Made by a program: the position numbers and the translations under genes
The notes under the pieces: model-generated
Told to the model about the DNA's origin: nothing
Seen by the model: the letters and a program-made list of their open reading frames with translations, nothing else
Database searches by the model: none
In this document: positions 12,223-26,098 of the stretch, piece by piece
Numbering within the stretch: the first letter of the stretch is position 1
Layout of the letters: every line of letters begins with the position of its first letter
Origin: Liquidambar formosana
Taxonomy: Eukaryota > Streptophyta > Magnoliopsida > Saxifragales > Altingiaceae
Direction of reading: 5' to 3'
Length of the DNA: 64,000 nucleotides
NCBI GenBank assembly: GCA_039720395.1
Contig: CM077831.1
Coordinates: 16,918,982-16,982,981 of the forward strand

Positions 12223-13699
12223 TAGGATAAATTACAAAAAAAACCCCCTGTATTGTTACCCCTTGTGCAGGAAACCCCCCTCTAAAAAAAAACTCAACAA
12301 AAAACCCTCCATATTGTCTAGGGTTGAAAAAACCCCCCTTTCGTTCACAATCCATTAGAAAATTAACAGCAAAAACTCACGTGATTGGCACGTGACGAGT
12401 GAAATTTGATTTTATGACTATAATACCCTCAGCACTCGGAAAAGACGAAAATACCCTCACCAAACTCAACGGAAAGACATAAATGCCCTCACCTTCATCT
12501 TCTTCTCTTCAGATTTGAGATGCAACGGGTTTGGGGGTGGATCTCAGATCTGGTATCCCTCTCTAGCCCTCTCTCGCTTCCTCGCTCCTCTCTTGCTCCC
12601 TCACTCCTCTCGCAATCCGTCGCTCTCGCTTCCTCGCTCCTCTCTCGCTCCTCTATCAGTCCGTCACTCTCTCGCTTCCTCGCTCCTCTCACAATCCGTT
12701 ACTCTCTCACTCCCTCGCTCCTCTCTAGTTCCTCGCTCTCAGTCCATGTGCTTTGTTCGACGGTGAGTGAGGATGAAGGACGATGACGCTACGAAAAAGC
12801 CACGCTAGGCCACGGCCGGCATTGGCTGACCACAACCGCCGGCGTTAGATGAGATTACTGGAATTGGATGACGACGGCGATGGCAGGTGTGTGAGGTCTG
12901 ACTTGACAATGGGTGTGTGAGGTCTGACGCGATAGTGAATGGGTTTGAGGCAGCGAAAAAACCACGCTAGACCACAGCCGGCATTGGCTGACCATAACCG
13001 CCGGCGTTGGACGCGATTGCCAGTGTTGGATGATGACGGCGATGGCGGGTGTGTGAGGTCTGACTCGACATTGGGTGTGTGAGGTCTGACGCGATAGTAA
13101 ATGGGTTTGAGGTTGCAAAAAAACCACGCTGGACCATGGCCGGCGTTGGCTGACCACAACCGCTGGCGTTGGACGTGATTACCGGTGTTGGACTACGACG
13201 GCAATGGCAGGTGTGTGAGGTCTGACTCGACAATGGGTGTGTGAGGTCTGACGTGATAGTGAATGGGTTTGAGGTTGCGAAAAAACCATGTTGGACCACG
13301 ACTGGTGTTGGCTGACCACAACCGCCGGTGTTGGACGCTATGACCGGCGTTGGACGATGGCAATGGCGGGTGTGTGGGTCTGACACGATAATGAGGTCTA
13401 ACGAGATATTGAACTGGTTTGAGGATGACTGTACAGGGGGAGGGAGGAAACAAGGTTTTGCTTAACCCTTAAGTCGGGGGTATTAGGGTAATTGCATAAT
13501 TAGTTTTTTAAAACCATTTAAAAATGTCAAAACCTATTATTTTATTAATTTTCCGTACAAGGGCATAACGGTCATTTCATCTTGCTGTTGACGCCGTACC
13601 CCCTAGCACAATATGGGGGGTTTTTTGTTGAGTTTTTTTTAGAGGGGGGTTTCCTGCACAAAGGGTAACAATATAGGGGGTTTTTTGCAATATACCCTA
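12223..13699. mobile_element. 1.5-kb long-TIR element carrying a 162-bp tandem repeat
   Basis: Roughly 110-130 bp at each end are inverted copies. TAGGATAAATTACAAAAAAA opens the left arm and TAGGGTATATTGCAAAAAAC the right arm read inward, and both continue through AGGAAACCCCCCTCTAAAAA. A-runs on both sides hide the target duplication. The interior is GC-rich, with a CTCGCTCCTCTC-type low-complexity stretch (about 12540-12740) and a four-unit tandem array. No transposase is visible, so it is non-autonomous. Long TIRs plus non-transposon cargo suggest a Mutator-like or Pack-type element. Confidence 0.7.
12786..13420. repeat. Tandem repeat, four units of about 162 bp
   Basis: The word ACCACGCT (or a close variant) followed by GACCAC and CCGGCATTGG recurs at about 12798, 12961, 13122 and 13285, giving periods of 163, 161 and 163. 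Each unit also contains GTGTGTGAGGTCTGAC twice. Because the period is close to 54 codons, open frames of 86-139 codons run through on the minus strand. They look like by-products of the repeat, not a gene. Confidence 0.8.
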
Positions 13700-13723
13700 A
13701 AAAATGACTTTCAACTGGTATAT

Positions 13724-14880
13724 TGTTGGTCTAAAACTCTCGTTTACCTTCAGCAGCAGCATCAGCAGGATAAAATGTCCAGCAAGAAGATAGAATCACA
13801 CTCGCACTGGATACAATTTTGACCTACAATAGGGGCTCTACATGAACCACAAACTCTGAAATCACGATGGCGTACCAACATTATTGATACTACCTATTGA
13901 TAGAAAGTTCTTTTGGAGCGCACAGCTGATGATGGTGCTTATGGCGAGGTCAGCATGTGAGGTGACATTGTGGAGATCGATCGACCAACCATCAGGGGTT
14001 CATAAGGAGAGTGATATGGGATATGAAGGAGACTTCTCTGGGACTTTATGGAGCGAGGTCTACCAGATGCACAATCAGTGTCCCCTTTTTTGATGAACCG
14101 GTAGTTACTCTTTCTCTTATATTATTTTCTTTGTTCCTCCTTCTCCCTGTTGGACTTCATCTTTCTTTTATAGTAAAATGTCATCACAGTGTTCTTACAG
14201 AAAGGGTTCCGATGTGAGGTGATGTGACTACCCACGGGGCCTACTTGAGAAGACACATCATGTGTCAGCGGGTATTACGTCGAGTAGCATTAAGTGGCAT
14301 TTAATGCTCCATGTGTGGGTCCTTGCCTCCACCTCTGCTATCAGGGAGTGGTTACTTCGCTCTTATGGGCTTCGAGGGGCTCTATGCAAGATCTCATCCT
14401 ACGAGTGTCAGTGTATCGTCTAGGCCTGCTAGTCATTAAATGCCATCCAGGTATCCTCGATGGTGGACGAGGTTATGGAAGGGAGATTCGCTCTTTGGGC
14501 TAGCTTTGAGCTTCTTTATCTCCCTTCATAACCTCATCCTCCCAATGTCAACCCTCCTAACGATATCATTCTCCTCCCCCTTCTCTGGTTATTGCCGCGA
14601 CTTCTGGGTCATCGCGCATGCCTTCTCTCGGGATCTTATTCCCGGGGCAACCTCCTCCTTGAGGTTCCTCTTTCGAGCATGATCTCAAGGGCTCAAGGCT
14701 TCTTCGGAGAATATCTCCTCGGGATACTTTATGTAGTTGCCTCGACATCTCGTGCCAAGCACGTGTGGGCTGCTTTGCGGTGTGCGAACTATTTTTTATA
14801 AGGCTTTTATGCCTACCGTGTGTGGATCATTTGGATCTCAAAATCTTTTTTATCTACACTACCTTTATAATTCATATGTC
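13724..14880 (-). mobile_element. Possible solo LTR or LTR remnant
   Basis: Read on the minus strand the segment is GC-richer than its surroundings and contains a TATA-like TACTATAAAAG (14165-14175). It ends in GACCAACA (13724-13731 on the plus strand as TGTTGGTC). A CA at about 14874 followed by TATGT compares with TATAT at the other flank. No second copy, PBS or PPT is seen, so this stays a weak call. Confidence 0.3.
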
Positions 14881-14935
14881 GCACAACTGCTTTGGTGAGT
14901 GGACTTAATCTTTCATTAAATACTTAGCAATCTTA

Positions 14936-15148
14936 GGCCATGTTTGTTTAGCTGGAATGGAATGGATGAAATGGAATCTCATTCCAATTCATTTCAAACA
15001 GTATGTTTGAATGAGGTAATTTGAATGGGAATGGAATTAAATAGTGTGTTTAGACAGTCATTTCCAATCTATTTTCATTCCAGACTACTTCAAGCATGGA
15101 ATCAGATTCCATTCCCATCCATTCCATTCCAGCTAAACAAACATGACC
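14936..15148. mobile_element. Tourist-like MITE (PIF/Harbinger)
   Basis: The ends GGCCATGTTTGTTTAGCTGG and its inverse (plus strand: CCAGCTAAACAAACATGACC) are near-perfect terminal repeats, and TTA flanks both sides (14933-14935, 15149-15151). It is 213 bp long, with internal GGAATGGAATGG words that also pair. It lies 40 bp beyond the last detected exon of the PCFS4-like locus. Confidence 0.85.
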
Positions 15149-15188
15149 TTAAAGTATTGAGTGGGTGGTTCAATTTTTGCAAACTTAC

Positions 15189-18172
<2,984 letters not shown>

Positions 18173-19728
18173 CTGGGAACGTGCAAATTATTTGTATGAT
18201 CAGACAAAAAAAGACATGGGCATATATTCTTCAACGAATAAGTGACATATTGTGGGCCCCCAAGTAAGAAGACCCAGTAAAAGGACAGTAGAAAAATAAA
18301 ACCAGTGGCTCTTAATGTCATCTATAATATGAAATGATATGGTAGTAAATTACATCACGAAATAACTTAACTGCGGATGCCATCTGCATTTCATAAATTC
18401 ATTGTTCTGCAAATTCTTAATCCAACCATAGAGACAATAATGTGATCAAACATAAACAAAAAATAAAATATAGAAATAAAAAGGATAATGTCAATGACAA
18501 CTATGAGGGTAAGCAAACATCAATGAAACCAAATATTTTGTGTTACTTAGATATAAAGACACATTGCATTCCTAAGCGCACAGCATTAATATTAGAAAAT
18601 TTGTCACAATGAGTCGACTCTTAAAAAGTCTCCAAACTCTAGCCCTGCCGATACTTACTTATCATGATAAATTGAAGAAATAAAAAAAATCCTTTTTCAA
18701 TAGAGTTATCTTTCTGTTTCTTTTTTCTTCAGAAGGACTGCATTTTATACAACTAAGTTTGCCAAATGTTCAACAAGTTCCCATCCTGCCTGTTTCCTGC
18801 AGAATAATTAGCTATTTCATTTGCATTGCTCATCATAAAGAACTTTTTTTTTTTTATAAGGGCTTATCATAAAGAAATAAGTCCATCTTCCAACCAACAC
18901 CTCCAAGTAATGCTCACAAGCATTCACAAACTCTTCTCTCTGCCACTCATGCATTATGTAGCATCTGATGCATCATCCTCATCCCTCAACCTCCAACAAT
19001 TCTAGGAATACATCCATAAACACTTTAGAAGCATTGATGTCTTCTTCCAATAGAGTAGAAGACTGAGTTAGAAATATGAGAACACCACCACCACCACCAC
19101 CACCACGCCCCCCCGCCTTCTTCAAAAGAGAAAATAAGTACAAGAAATTTCAAACTCAGCATTGTGGAGAGTAATGGCTTCTAATTCTAACTGACCCAGA
19201 GTGAGCAATAATTCTGAGCACTCGTCAGAAAGAAATGAATTTACTTCTTCTAATTGATCTGGAAGGAGTTTAAGCAGTTTGGGCTGAGTCATGACTCCCA
19301 AGTATCGATAGAGATCCCACCTCAAACTTTTAGATAGAAAGGAAATTGACAGAGTTATCAACCTGCCCTCAGTGGAAATTCAGTAGAGCAACTCTTCAAT
19401 TACCTTCACGAGCAATTGATAAGAAGTACCACTAACAAAAAAGTGACACCCTATGGGATTAAATGTGCCTGTATAGCTCACTATGCAAAGTCAATTTCTT
19501 GCAGAGCACAAAATAACAAATTTCAATAAAAACATTTTAAGTGAATTTATTATGCACAAGGTCCTCACAAATAAGAAACAGATAATGATATAAAAAAGAA
19601 GAAAAACTAAAACAAAGAAAGTCTACTCAGGCCAGAGTCTAAAATGGGCTTTGCTGCATTTCCCTACCAGAACGTTAACAGTTCTACCCTCCTGTGAAAG
19701 TACTGCACTATTTTCATTGAACAAAAAC
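18173..19728. other. Flank between PCFS4-like exons and the Copia element
   Basis: This should hold upstream exons of the minus-strand gene, but none is recognised. A minus frame at 19122-19361 includes an acidic leucine-rich run (LLPDQLEEVNSFLSDECSEL) with a coding-like feel. I know no family for it and see no splice context linking it to PCFS4. Confidence 0.35.
19724..19728. repeat. Target site duplication (left), Copia element
   Basis: AAAAC directly precedes the 5' LTR and is repeated exactly after the 3' LTR (24986-24990). A five-base duplication is the normal signature of LTR-retrotransposon integration. Confidence 0.9.
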
Positions 19729-19904
19729 TGTTAAGGTTATTAGTTTATTAGTAATAAGGGTAGTCTTGTAATTTCAGTATTATGTTTATTTATATAATAG
19801 AAGAGCCGGCCCTAATGGGCAGCTGCTCTCTCTCTTTCTCTCTCTTTTCACGTTACTTTCTCTCCTTCTCTTCTTCTCTATTTTCTTCTTCTCCCATCAG
19901 AACA
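19729..19904 (+). repeat. 5' LTR of Copia element
   Basis: It is 176 bp, starts TGTTAAGG and ends CAGAACA. The second half is almost pure CT (CTCTCTTTCTCTCTC and TTCTTCTTCTCC). It matches the 3' LTR at 24810-24985 except at four positions. Confidence 0.96.
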
Positions 19905-19916
19905 TGGTATCAGAGC
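19905..19916 (+). other. Primer binding site (initiator Met-tRNA)
   Basis: TGGTATCAGAGC follows the LTR with no gap. It is the usual complement of the plant initiator methionine tRNA 3' end used to prime minus-strand synthesis. Confidence 0.95.
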
Positions 19917-20554
19917 AAACGATAAAAAAAAAAAAAAAAAAAAAAAAGAGGATTTGATTTGCAAGTGTTTCTACAGCCTTGACTAATGGAAGAAGACTTA
20001 GAAGCAAGGATTGTGGCCTGTAGCAAGGATTGTGGCCTTTTGACATTAAATATACTCTTTGGTGATGATCGACTGGGGCCTAACAGGGTCTGGTGGTGGT
20101 CGCCTAGCCTTCTAGAAGGTCTGGTGATGATTGGAGTCGGCTAAGGCAGATCTGGTGGTCATCGACTGGGCTGTTGCAGGTCTGTTGGGGGTCGGCTGGG
20201 TATCAGGTAGGCTGGTTGTGGCTGATTGATGATTGTAAGGCTGCTATTGTATTTAACTAGAGTTGATTGGTGCTGTTGGTGACTAATAACGGTGTTAAGA
20301 GACCCGAAAAGCATTCTACCATGGCCGTTTGGGTTGTTTTTGGGGCTGTATGTGATATTTCTGATGTCTGTGATATTTTTTATGCTATCTGGGTTGTTTT
20401 TTGGGGCTGTGTGTGGTGTTTGTGATGCCTAACATTGGTGTAGACATCATTATTTGTGTTATTGTGTTTCCCGTGTTACTGATTGTGAGGTTGTGCTTTG
20501 AATCCTTGGTGTTTTTGTGGGTGTTTTGAAAAAATTCTTGCTTAAAGTTTTAAA
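19917..20554 (+). other. Untranslated leader of the Copia element
   Basis: It contains an A-run (about 19924-19946) and a G/T-rich part with repeated GGTCTGGTGGT and GGGCTGT phrases, then the ATG at 20555. No other signal is recognised. Confidence 0.6.
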
Positions 20555-23500
20555 ATGGCAGATAGTAGTGAAGTTAAACTTGCTCCAAATCCTCCCCCTG
20601 ATAACTCAGTCGTGCAAATAACTACAGTAAAATTGAATGAACATAATTATTTGATTTGGGCTCAAGCAGTGAGAATGTTTCTTGGTGCCAAGGGAAAACT
20701 GAAATTTATTTTGTCCAACCCTCCATCAAATACTAGCTCAGGCTATGAAGAGTGGGAACGAGATAATTATTCTGTGATGACTTGGTTGTGGAATAGCATG
20801 GAGCCGCGTGTGAGTGCTAATCATATGTTTGTGAATACGGCCAAGGAGATTTGGGATAGTGTGAAGGAGACTTATTCTGTGGAGAAGAATATTTCCCGTG
20901 TTTATGAATTATATGAGAAAATGTTTCTTCTGGACCAAGGTGACAAAAGTTTGGGTACTTATTATAGTGAGTTTAAGGGAATTTGTGATGAGCTAAATCA
21001 ATATCATCCATTGACTGTTGATTTGGCTATATTGAAGAAACAACGTGAGGAATTTCAGGTATCCAAATTCCTCTCTGGAGTACACCCCGATCTTCAGTCT
21101 GTTCGTAGTCAAATTTTGGCTAGTGATGGTGGTATACCCTCATTGAGTAATGTATATACTCGATTACAAAGAGCATCACTAGTTTCTTCTTCCTCCTCTG
21201 GTTCTACCCCTGTAGGCAAGGAGAATTTAGCCCTTATGACATCCTTTAGCAGTTACATGTCTAATCGAGGCCGTGGTTCTTATGGAATTACTTATGGTGG
21301 TCGTGTTGGTGATGTGGCTGGTGGTAGGGGTAGTAATATGCGTGGCCGTGGTCGTGGTCGGGATCGTGGACGTGGAGGTGTGAGGAAGTGCACTTATTGT
21401 GATAGAGACAATCATTTGGTTGACAAGTGTTGGGACTTACATAGTAAACCAGCTTGGGCTCACCAAGCGGTTTATATTGATGAGAGTAGTACACCACCAG
21501 CCCATTCAGTTGGTGATTCATTGCCTCCTGCCAGTGCTTCTAATGGTGAGTCTATCACTCTTTCTCGTGAGGAGTACGGTGTTTTAGTTCCAAAGGCTCA
21601 GCAATTCTTCACCAATGATGTTGCCACCTTTGTTCATCCAGGTATTGTTACTTGCTTTGCTAATTCTCCTTCAGCCTCTTGGGTCATTGACTTAGGGGCT
21701 TCTGCACACATGACTGGTAAGTCACAGTTATTTTCTGATTTGAAGCAATTTCCTTCCACCTCATCCGTTATGCTTGCTGATGGTCGCTCATGTGTTGTAG
21801 CTGGAAGTGGGACTATCAATCCTTCTTCTTCTCTACAACTTTCTTCTGTTCATTATATTCCTCAACTGCCTTTTAATCTTTTATCTGTCAGTAAGTTAAC
21901 TAAGTCTCTTAATTGTTCCATAACTTTTTCTCCTACTTCTTGTGTGTTCTAGGACCTCAAAACGAAGAAAATGATTGGTGGCGGGCATGAACAGGATGGA
22001 CTTTATTATCTTGATGTGCAACCTCCAGTTGATACTGTGGCTCTTCATTCCTCCGTGAGTGCCTACCAGTGGCATTTTCGTCTTGGTCATCCTTCCTTGC
22101 GGTTACTGAAGCGCCTCATGCCATCATTAGCGTCTGTGTCAAGTTTAGAATGTGAGGCTTGCCAATTAGGCAAGCATCATAGAGTGTCCTTTCCTCCTAG
22201 AGTCAATAATCGTCGGTCCTCTCCTTTTGAGGTGGTTCATACCGATGTGTGGGGTCCTAGTAGAGTTAAGAGTATATTGGGGTTTTCTTATTTTGTTTCA
22301 TTTGTTGATGACTATTCAAGGATGACTTGGCTTTTCTTAATAAAAGATCGTTCTGAAGTTCTTTCTGTCTTTAAGTTGTTTCATAAAAAAGTTGAGAATC
22401 AATTTGGGCATGCTATTCGCATTTTACGTTCTGATAATGCCATGGAATATACCAAAGGTGCTTTGCCTGCATATTGTGATTCTATTGGAATCATTCATCA
22501 AACATCATGTAATTATACACCTCAGCAAAATGGTGTGGCTGAGCGCAAAAACCGTGATTTGATTGAAATAGTTAGAACTATGATGTGTCATATGCATGTT
22601 CCTAAAAATTTTTGGGGTGATGCTTGTCTTACTGCTTGTTACCTTATCAATAGAATGCCCTCATCTATCTTGCATGGCAAAGCTCCATACTCTACTCTTT
22701 ATCCTTGTCAATCAATCTTTGAGCTTCTACCTCGTATTTTTGGTTGTATGTGTTTTGCTTATGTCCTTACTCCAGGTAATGATAAATTGTCTCTACGTGC
22801 TATTAAATGTGCTTTTGTAGGCTATTCTCGGACTGAGAAGGGTTATAAATGTTGGAACCCCCACACTCGTCGTTACTTTGTGTCTGCTAATGTTACCTTC
22901 TTTGAGAATACATCTTTTTTCTCTTCTGAAGCTTTAGCTCTTGACAGTAACCAGATCAATACAGTGGATCCTCATCCTTTACTTGTAACTATTGATCTTC
23001 CAGTGGGTTCTTCATCTTCAGTTCCTCTGACCAAGCCACTTCAAGTGTATCAAAGGAGATCACGGATTGATTCTACTATGCAGGCCGAGTCTGTTCCTAA
23101 CCACCAGTCTTCTGCTTCAATTGAGGTTCCATCTTCTTCTACACCTCCTATTGCCTTAAGAAAAGGTACACGCTCTTGCACTCTTCATCCTATTGAAAAA
23201 GTGGTTTCTTATTCTCATCTCTCACAACCATATCGTACTTTCCTATCTACTTTGTCTTCTGTGTCTCTTTCATCTTCTTATGTTCAAGTTTTGTCTTCTC
23301 CTGGATGGAAACATGCTATGGATGAGGAAATGGCAGCCTTATACAAAAATAATACTTGGGAACTTACCTTCCTACCTCCAGGCAAGCAACTGGTTGGGTG
23401 TCTTGGGTTTATGCTGTCAAATACCATCCTAATGGTACTATTGAAAGACTGAAGGCTCGTTTGGTTGCTAAGGGCTATACTTAAACATTTGGTGTGGATT

Positions 23501-24802
23501 ATTTTGAGACATTTTCTCCTGTGGCTCGCCTTAGTTCTGTCCGGATTCTTCTCTCTATTGCTGTCATTCAAGGTTGGCCACTTTTTCAGCTTGATATTAA
23601 AAATGCTTTCTTACATGGTGATTTATTAGAAGAGGTGTATATGGAGCAACCTCCTGGGTATGTTGCTCAGGGGGAGTCTCGTATGGTTTGCAAGTTGAAG
23701 AAAGCCATTTATGGGCTAAAACAGTCCCCAAGAGCTTGGTTTGATAAGTTCAGTGCTGTAGCTGCACAGTATGGGTTGCAACAAGTAGAAGTTGATCATT
23801 CAATATTTGTGAGACAGGGACCAGTGGAGTAATTATTCTGGCAGTGTATGTGGATGACATTGTGGTTACGGGTAGTGATAAAGAAGGTATTGATGAGTTA
23901 AAGAAACATTTGAGTCAGAATTTCCATATGAAAGATCTAGGAAAACTAAGATACTTTTTAGGTATTGAAGTTGCCAGATCCTCAAAGGGAATCTCGCTTT
24001 CTGAAAGGAAGTACGTGATGGATTTATTGAATGAAACAGGATTGATGGGTACAAAACCAGTGGATACTCCTATGGATCCTAATATCAAGTTTGATAAGGA
24101 GTCTGGGGTACTTCTTGATGATCCAGGGAGATATAGAAGACTTGTTGGCAAATTGATATATCTTACTGTTACCCGACCTGATATCACATTTGCTGTAGGA
24201 GTGGTCAGCCAATTTATGCAGGATCCTAGACAACCACATTGGGAAGCAGCTTGTCGTGTAGTGAGATACCTAAAGTCAGCCCCAGGAAGAGGTCTTGTGT
24301 TTAAGCCTACAAATAGGCTAGATGTAGTTGGTTATTCAGATGCAGATTGGGCTGGTGATCATCTTGATAGAAGGTCAATTTCAGGGTATTGTGTTCCTGT
24401 GGGAGGAAACTTAGTTACATGGAAAAGTAAGAAGCAGAATGTCGTGGCTAGATCAAGTGCAGAAGCTGAGTACAGGGCCATGGCTCATACTGCTTGTGAA
24501 ATGGTTTGGGTAAAATCACTTTTGCAAGAAATTGGTTTGCTAACAATACTCCCATGAGAATGTACTGTGATAACCAAGTTGCAATGTATATTGCAAATAA
24601 CCTAGTATTTCATGAGAGAACCAAGCATATAGAAGTTGACTGTCACTTTGTGAGGGATATGGTGAAGAAGAAGCACATTTCAACGGAGTATGTTAAATCA
24701 GGAGATCAACTAAGAGACATTTTTACTAAGGCCTTGGGGAGGAGTCATTTTTCAAATATGTGTAACAAGCTGGGCATGATTGATATCTATGCTCCAGCTT
24801 GA
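20555..24802 (+). pseudogene. Copia gag-pol polyprotein, interrupted
   Basis: The reading starts at ATG 20555. Gag occupies roughly the first 240 codons, followed by Gly/Arg-rich sequence and a CCHC knuckle (C-TYC-DRDNH-LVDKC). The protease site reads DLGA where Copia elements have DSGA (codon at 21692-21694). Integrase follows, with its zinc-binding H/C residues (about 22070-22190) and DVWGP, LRSDNA and GVAERKN blocks. Reverse transcriptase shows FQLDIKNAFLHGDL and YVDDIVVTG, and RNase H shows YSDADWAGD and SAEAEYRAM. The breaks are TAG at 21950-21952, a one-base frame loss near 23400, TAA at 23482-23484, a loss near 23819 and a loss near 24538. The three frame losses sum to three. The final TGA abuts the PPT. 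Confidence 0.93.
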
Positions 24803-24809
24803 GGGAGAG
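24803..24809 (+). other. Polypurine tract of Copia element
   Basis: GGGAGAG lies directly before the 3' LTR, overlapping the end of the coding region. This is the plus-strand primer site expected at this position. Confidence 0.85.
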
Positions 24810-24985
24810 TGTTAAGGTTATTAGTTTATTAGTAATAAGGGTAGTCTTGTAATTTCAGTATTATGTTTATTTGTATAGTAGAAGAGCTGGCCCTAATGGG
24901 CAGCTGCTCTCTATCTTTCTCTCTCTTTTCACGTTACTTTCTCTCCTTCTCTTCTTCTCTATTTTCTTCTTCTCCCATCAGAACA
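24810..24985 (+). repeat. 3' LTR of Copia element
   Basis: It is 176 bp, TGTTAAGG to CAGAACA, followed by AAAAC. Three transitions and one transversion separate it from the 5' LTR. Confidence 0.96.
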
Positions 24986-26098
24986 AAAACTACTAACAAT
25001 ATGTACCAACTAAATCCGCAATGATGTAATAAATCTACGATGTCATCCACAGTTCCAAACCTGCAACGGAACTTGTACTCTCACAGGAAGGCAGCTCTCT
25101 TCAAATGCAATCTCAAAGGCATGCTTCTAAATACTACACAATACCCAATCTGATCTTGTGTATCTCAACAAAAGGAAAATCTTTAACAAAACCATATAGA
25201 GTATAAATTCTGAAGGCTATGTTACATGGACTCGGGAATGGGTGTCTGGTGCGGGTATGTGCCCAAGTGTCAGATTCGTGTACTTTTCAAAAAAAAAAAT
25301 TCTCTGTTTTGAGAGTCCGGTAGGAGTACCTAAACCAATGTCACATGTGTCCGGTACTTCACATATTTAGAAGTGTCCGTGTAACATAGACTAGAGGTAA
25401 CGCAACCAAACATCATGCAATGGAGCGCACAAGTTGGCTGATGCAATGCAAACAAAAGATATGGACCTACGGACTTAAACCGTACCCATTTGCGGACAAT
25501 TGGCATGAAATCCTCTTTCAATAATATAGGACCAAATAGTGAGAAAAGCTTATCAAGGCAGATCGACGTGAAACTTTTGGCCTGAATTCTTAATGTTCAT
25601 TGTCATTACAGCACTGTCACACCGGATACTGATGTTCTCAAAATCATAACATGATCATTAAATAAGGATTAAAGTATTTAGTGAGCTTAACTGAAGTTTG
25701 AAGTCACAACCCACAACTTGCTGGATAGATTATCTATTGAAGCAAAGAAAGTCCAATGCAGCTACTAGCCTACCAATATCCCACATCCATACCAAGCAGA
25801 CACAAGAAGCGCGCACCAGCAAACCGATTTGTAACCGGAAAGAATGCATTAATTCCATCTTTTAATCACACTTTTCTAAGTCCACTTTAGCTATATCACA
25901 ATATTGCAGGTATAATCACTGACCACAACACTATTTCTTCTTTTAACAAAAGAAAAAAGAAAAAAACAATCGAAACCCTTGTTTTTCTATCTCAACATCT
26001 TTACAATTCAAACAAAGTGAGAAACGCATAAACCGGATTCACCCCCGATGTTCTTACAAAATATATATATATTTTTGTATTTTACAATAAAATATATA
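24986..26098. other. Intergenic stretch right of Copia element
   Basis: No exon of PCFS4 or another gene is recognised. It contains one short TIR element (see 25217-25389) and ends in AT-rich sequence. Confidence 0.4.
25217..25389. mobile_element. Short MITE with CTATGTTACATGGAC ends
   Basis: CTATGTTACATGGAC at the left is matched by CTATGTTACACGGAC read from the right, 14 of 15 bases. The body has GTGTCTGG and GTGTCCGG words that partly pair. Target duplication is not clear. Confidence 0.55.

Larger units (their letters stand above)
19729..24985 (+). mobile_element. Full-length Ty1/Copia retrotransposon, 5.26 kb, defective
   Basis: Two 176-bp LTRs (TG...CA) bracket a PBS, one gag-pol region and a PPT, with a perfect AAAAC target duplication. 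Domain order is gag, zinc knuckle, protease, integrase, reverse transcriptase, RNase H, which is the Copia order. The LTRs differ at 4 of 176 positions, so the insertion is fairly recent. The polyprotein has two stop codons and three single-base frame losses, so this copy cannot make its own proteins as sequenced. Short LTRs and a single gag-pol frame point to an Ale- or Ivana-like lineage, tentatively. It separates the PCFS4-like exons from any upstream exon. Confidence 0.97.

Noticed and set aside
12515..12786. Overlapping plus-strand Ser/Leu-rich frames of 83-88 codons
   Set aside because: They arise from CTCGCTCCTCTC-type low-complexity sequence within the TIR element.
12845..13453. Several overlapping minus-strand frames of 86-139 codons rich in His, Thr and Pro
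   Set aside because: They are produced by the 162-bp tandem repeat, whose length is close to a multiple of three. All frames repeat the same 54-residue pattern, and none has a start or splice context.
21227..21521. Minus-strand His/Thr-rich frames inside the Copia gag region
   Set aside because: Antisense shadows of the Gly/Arg-rich gag segment.
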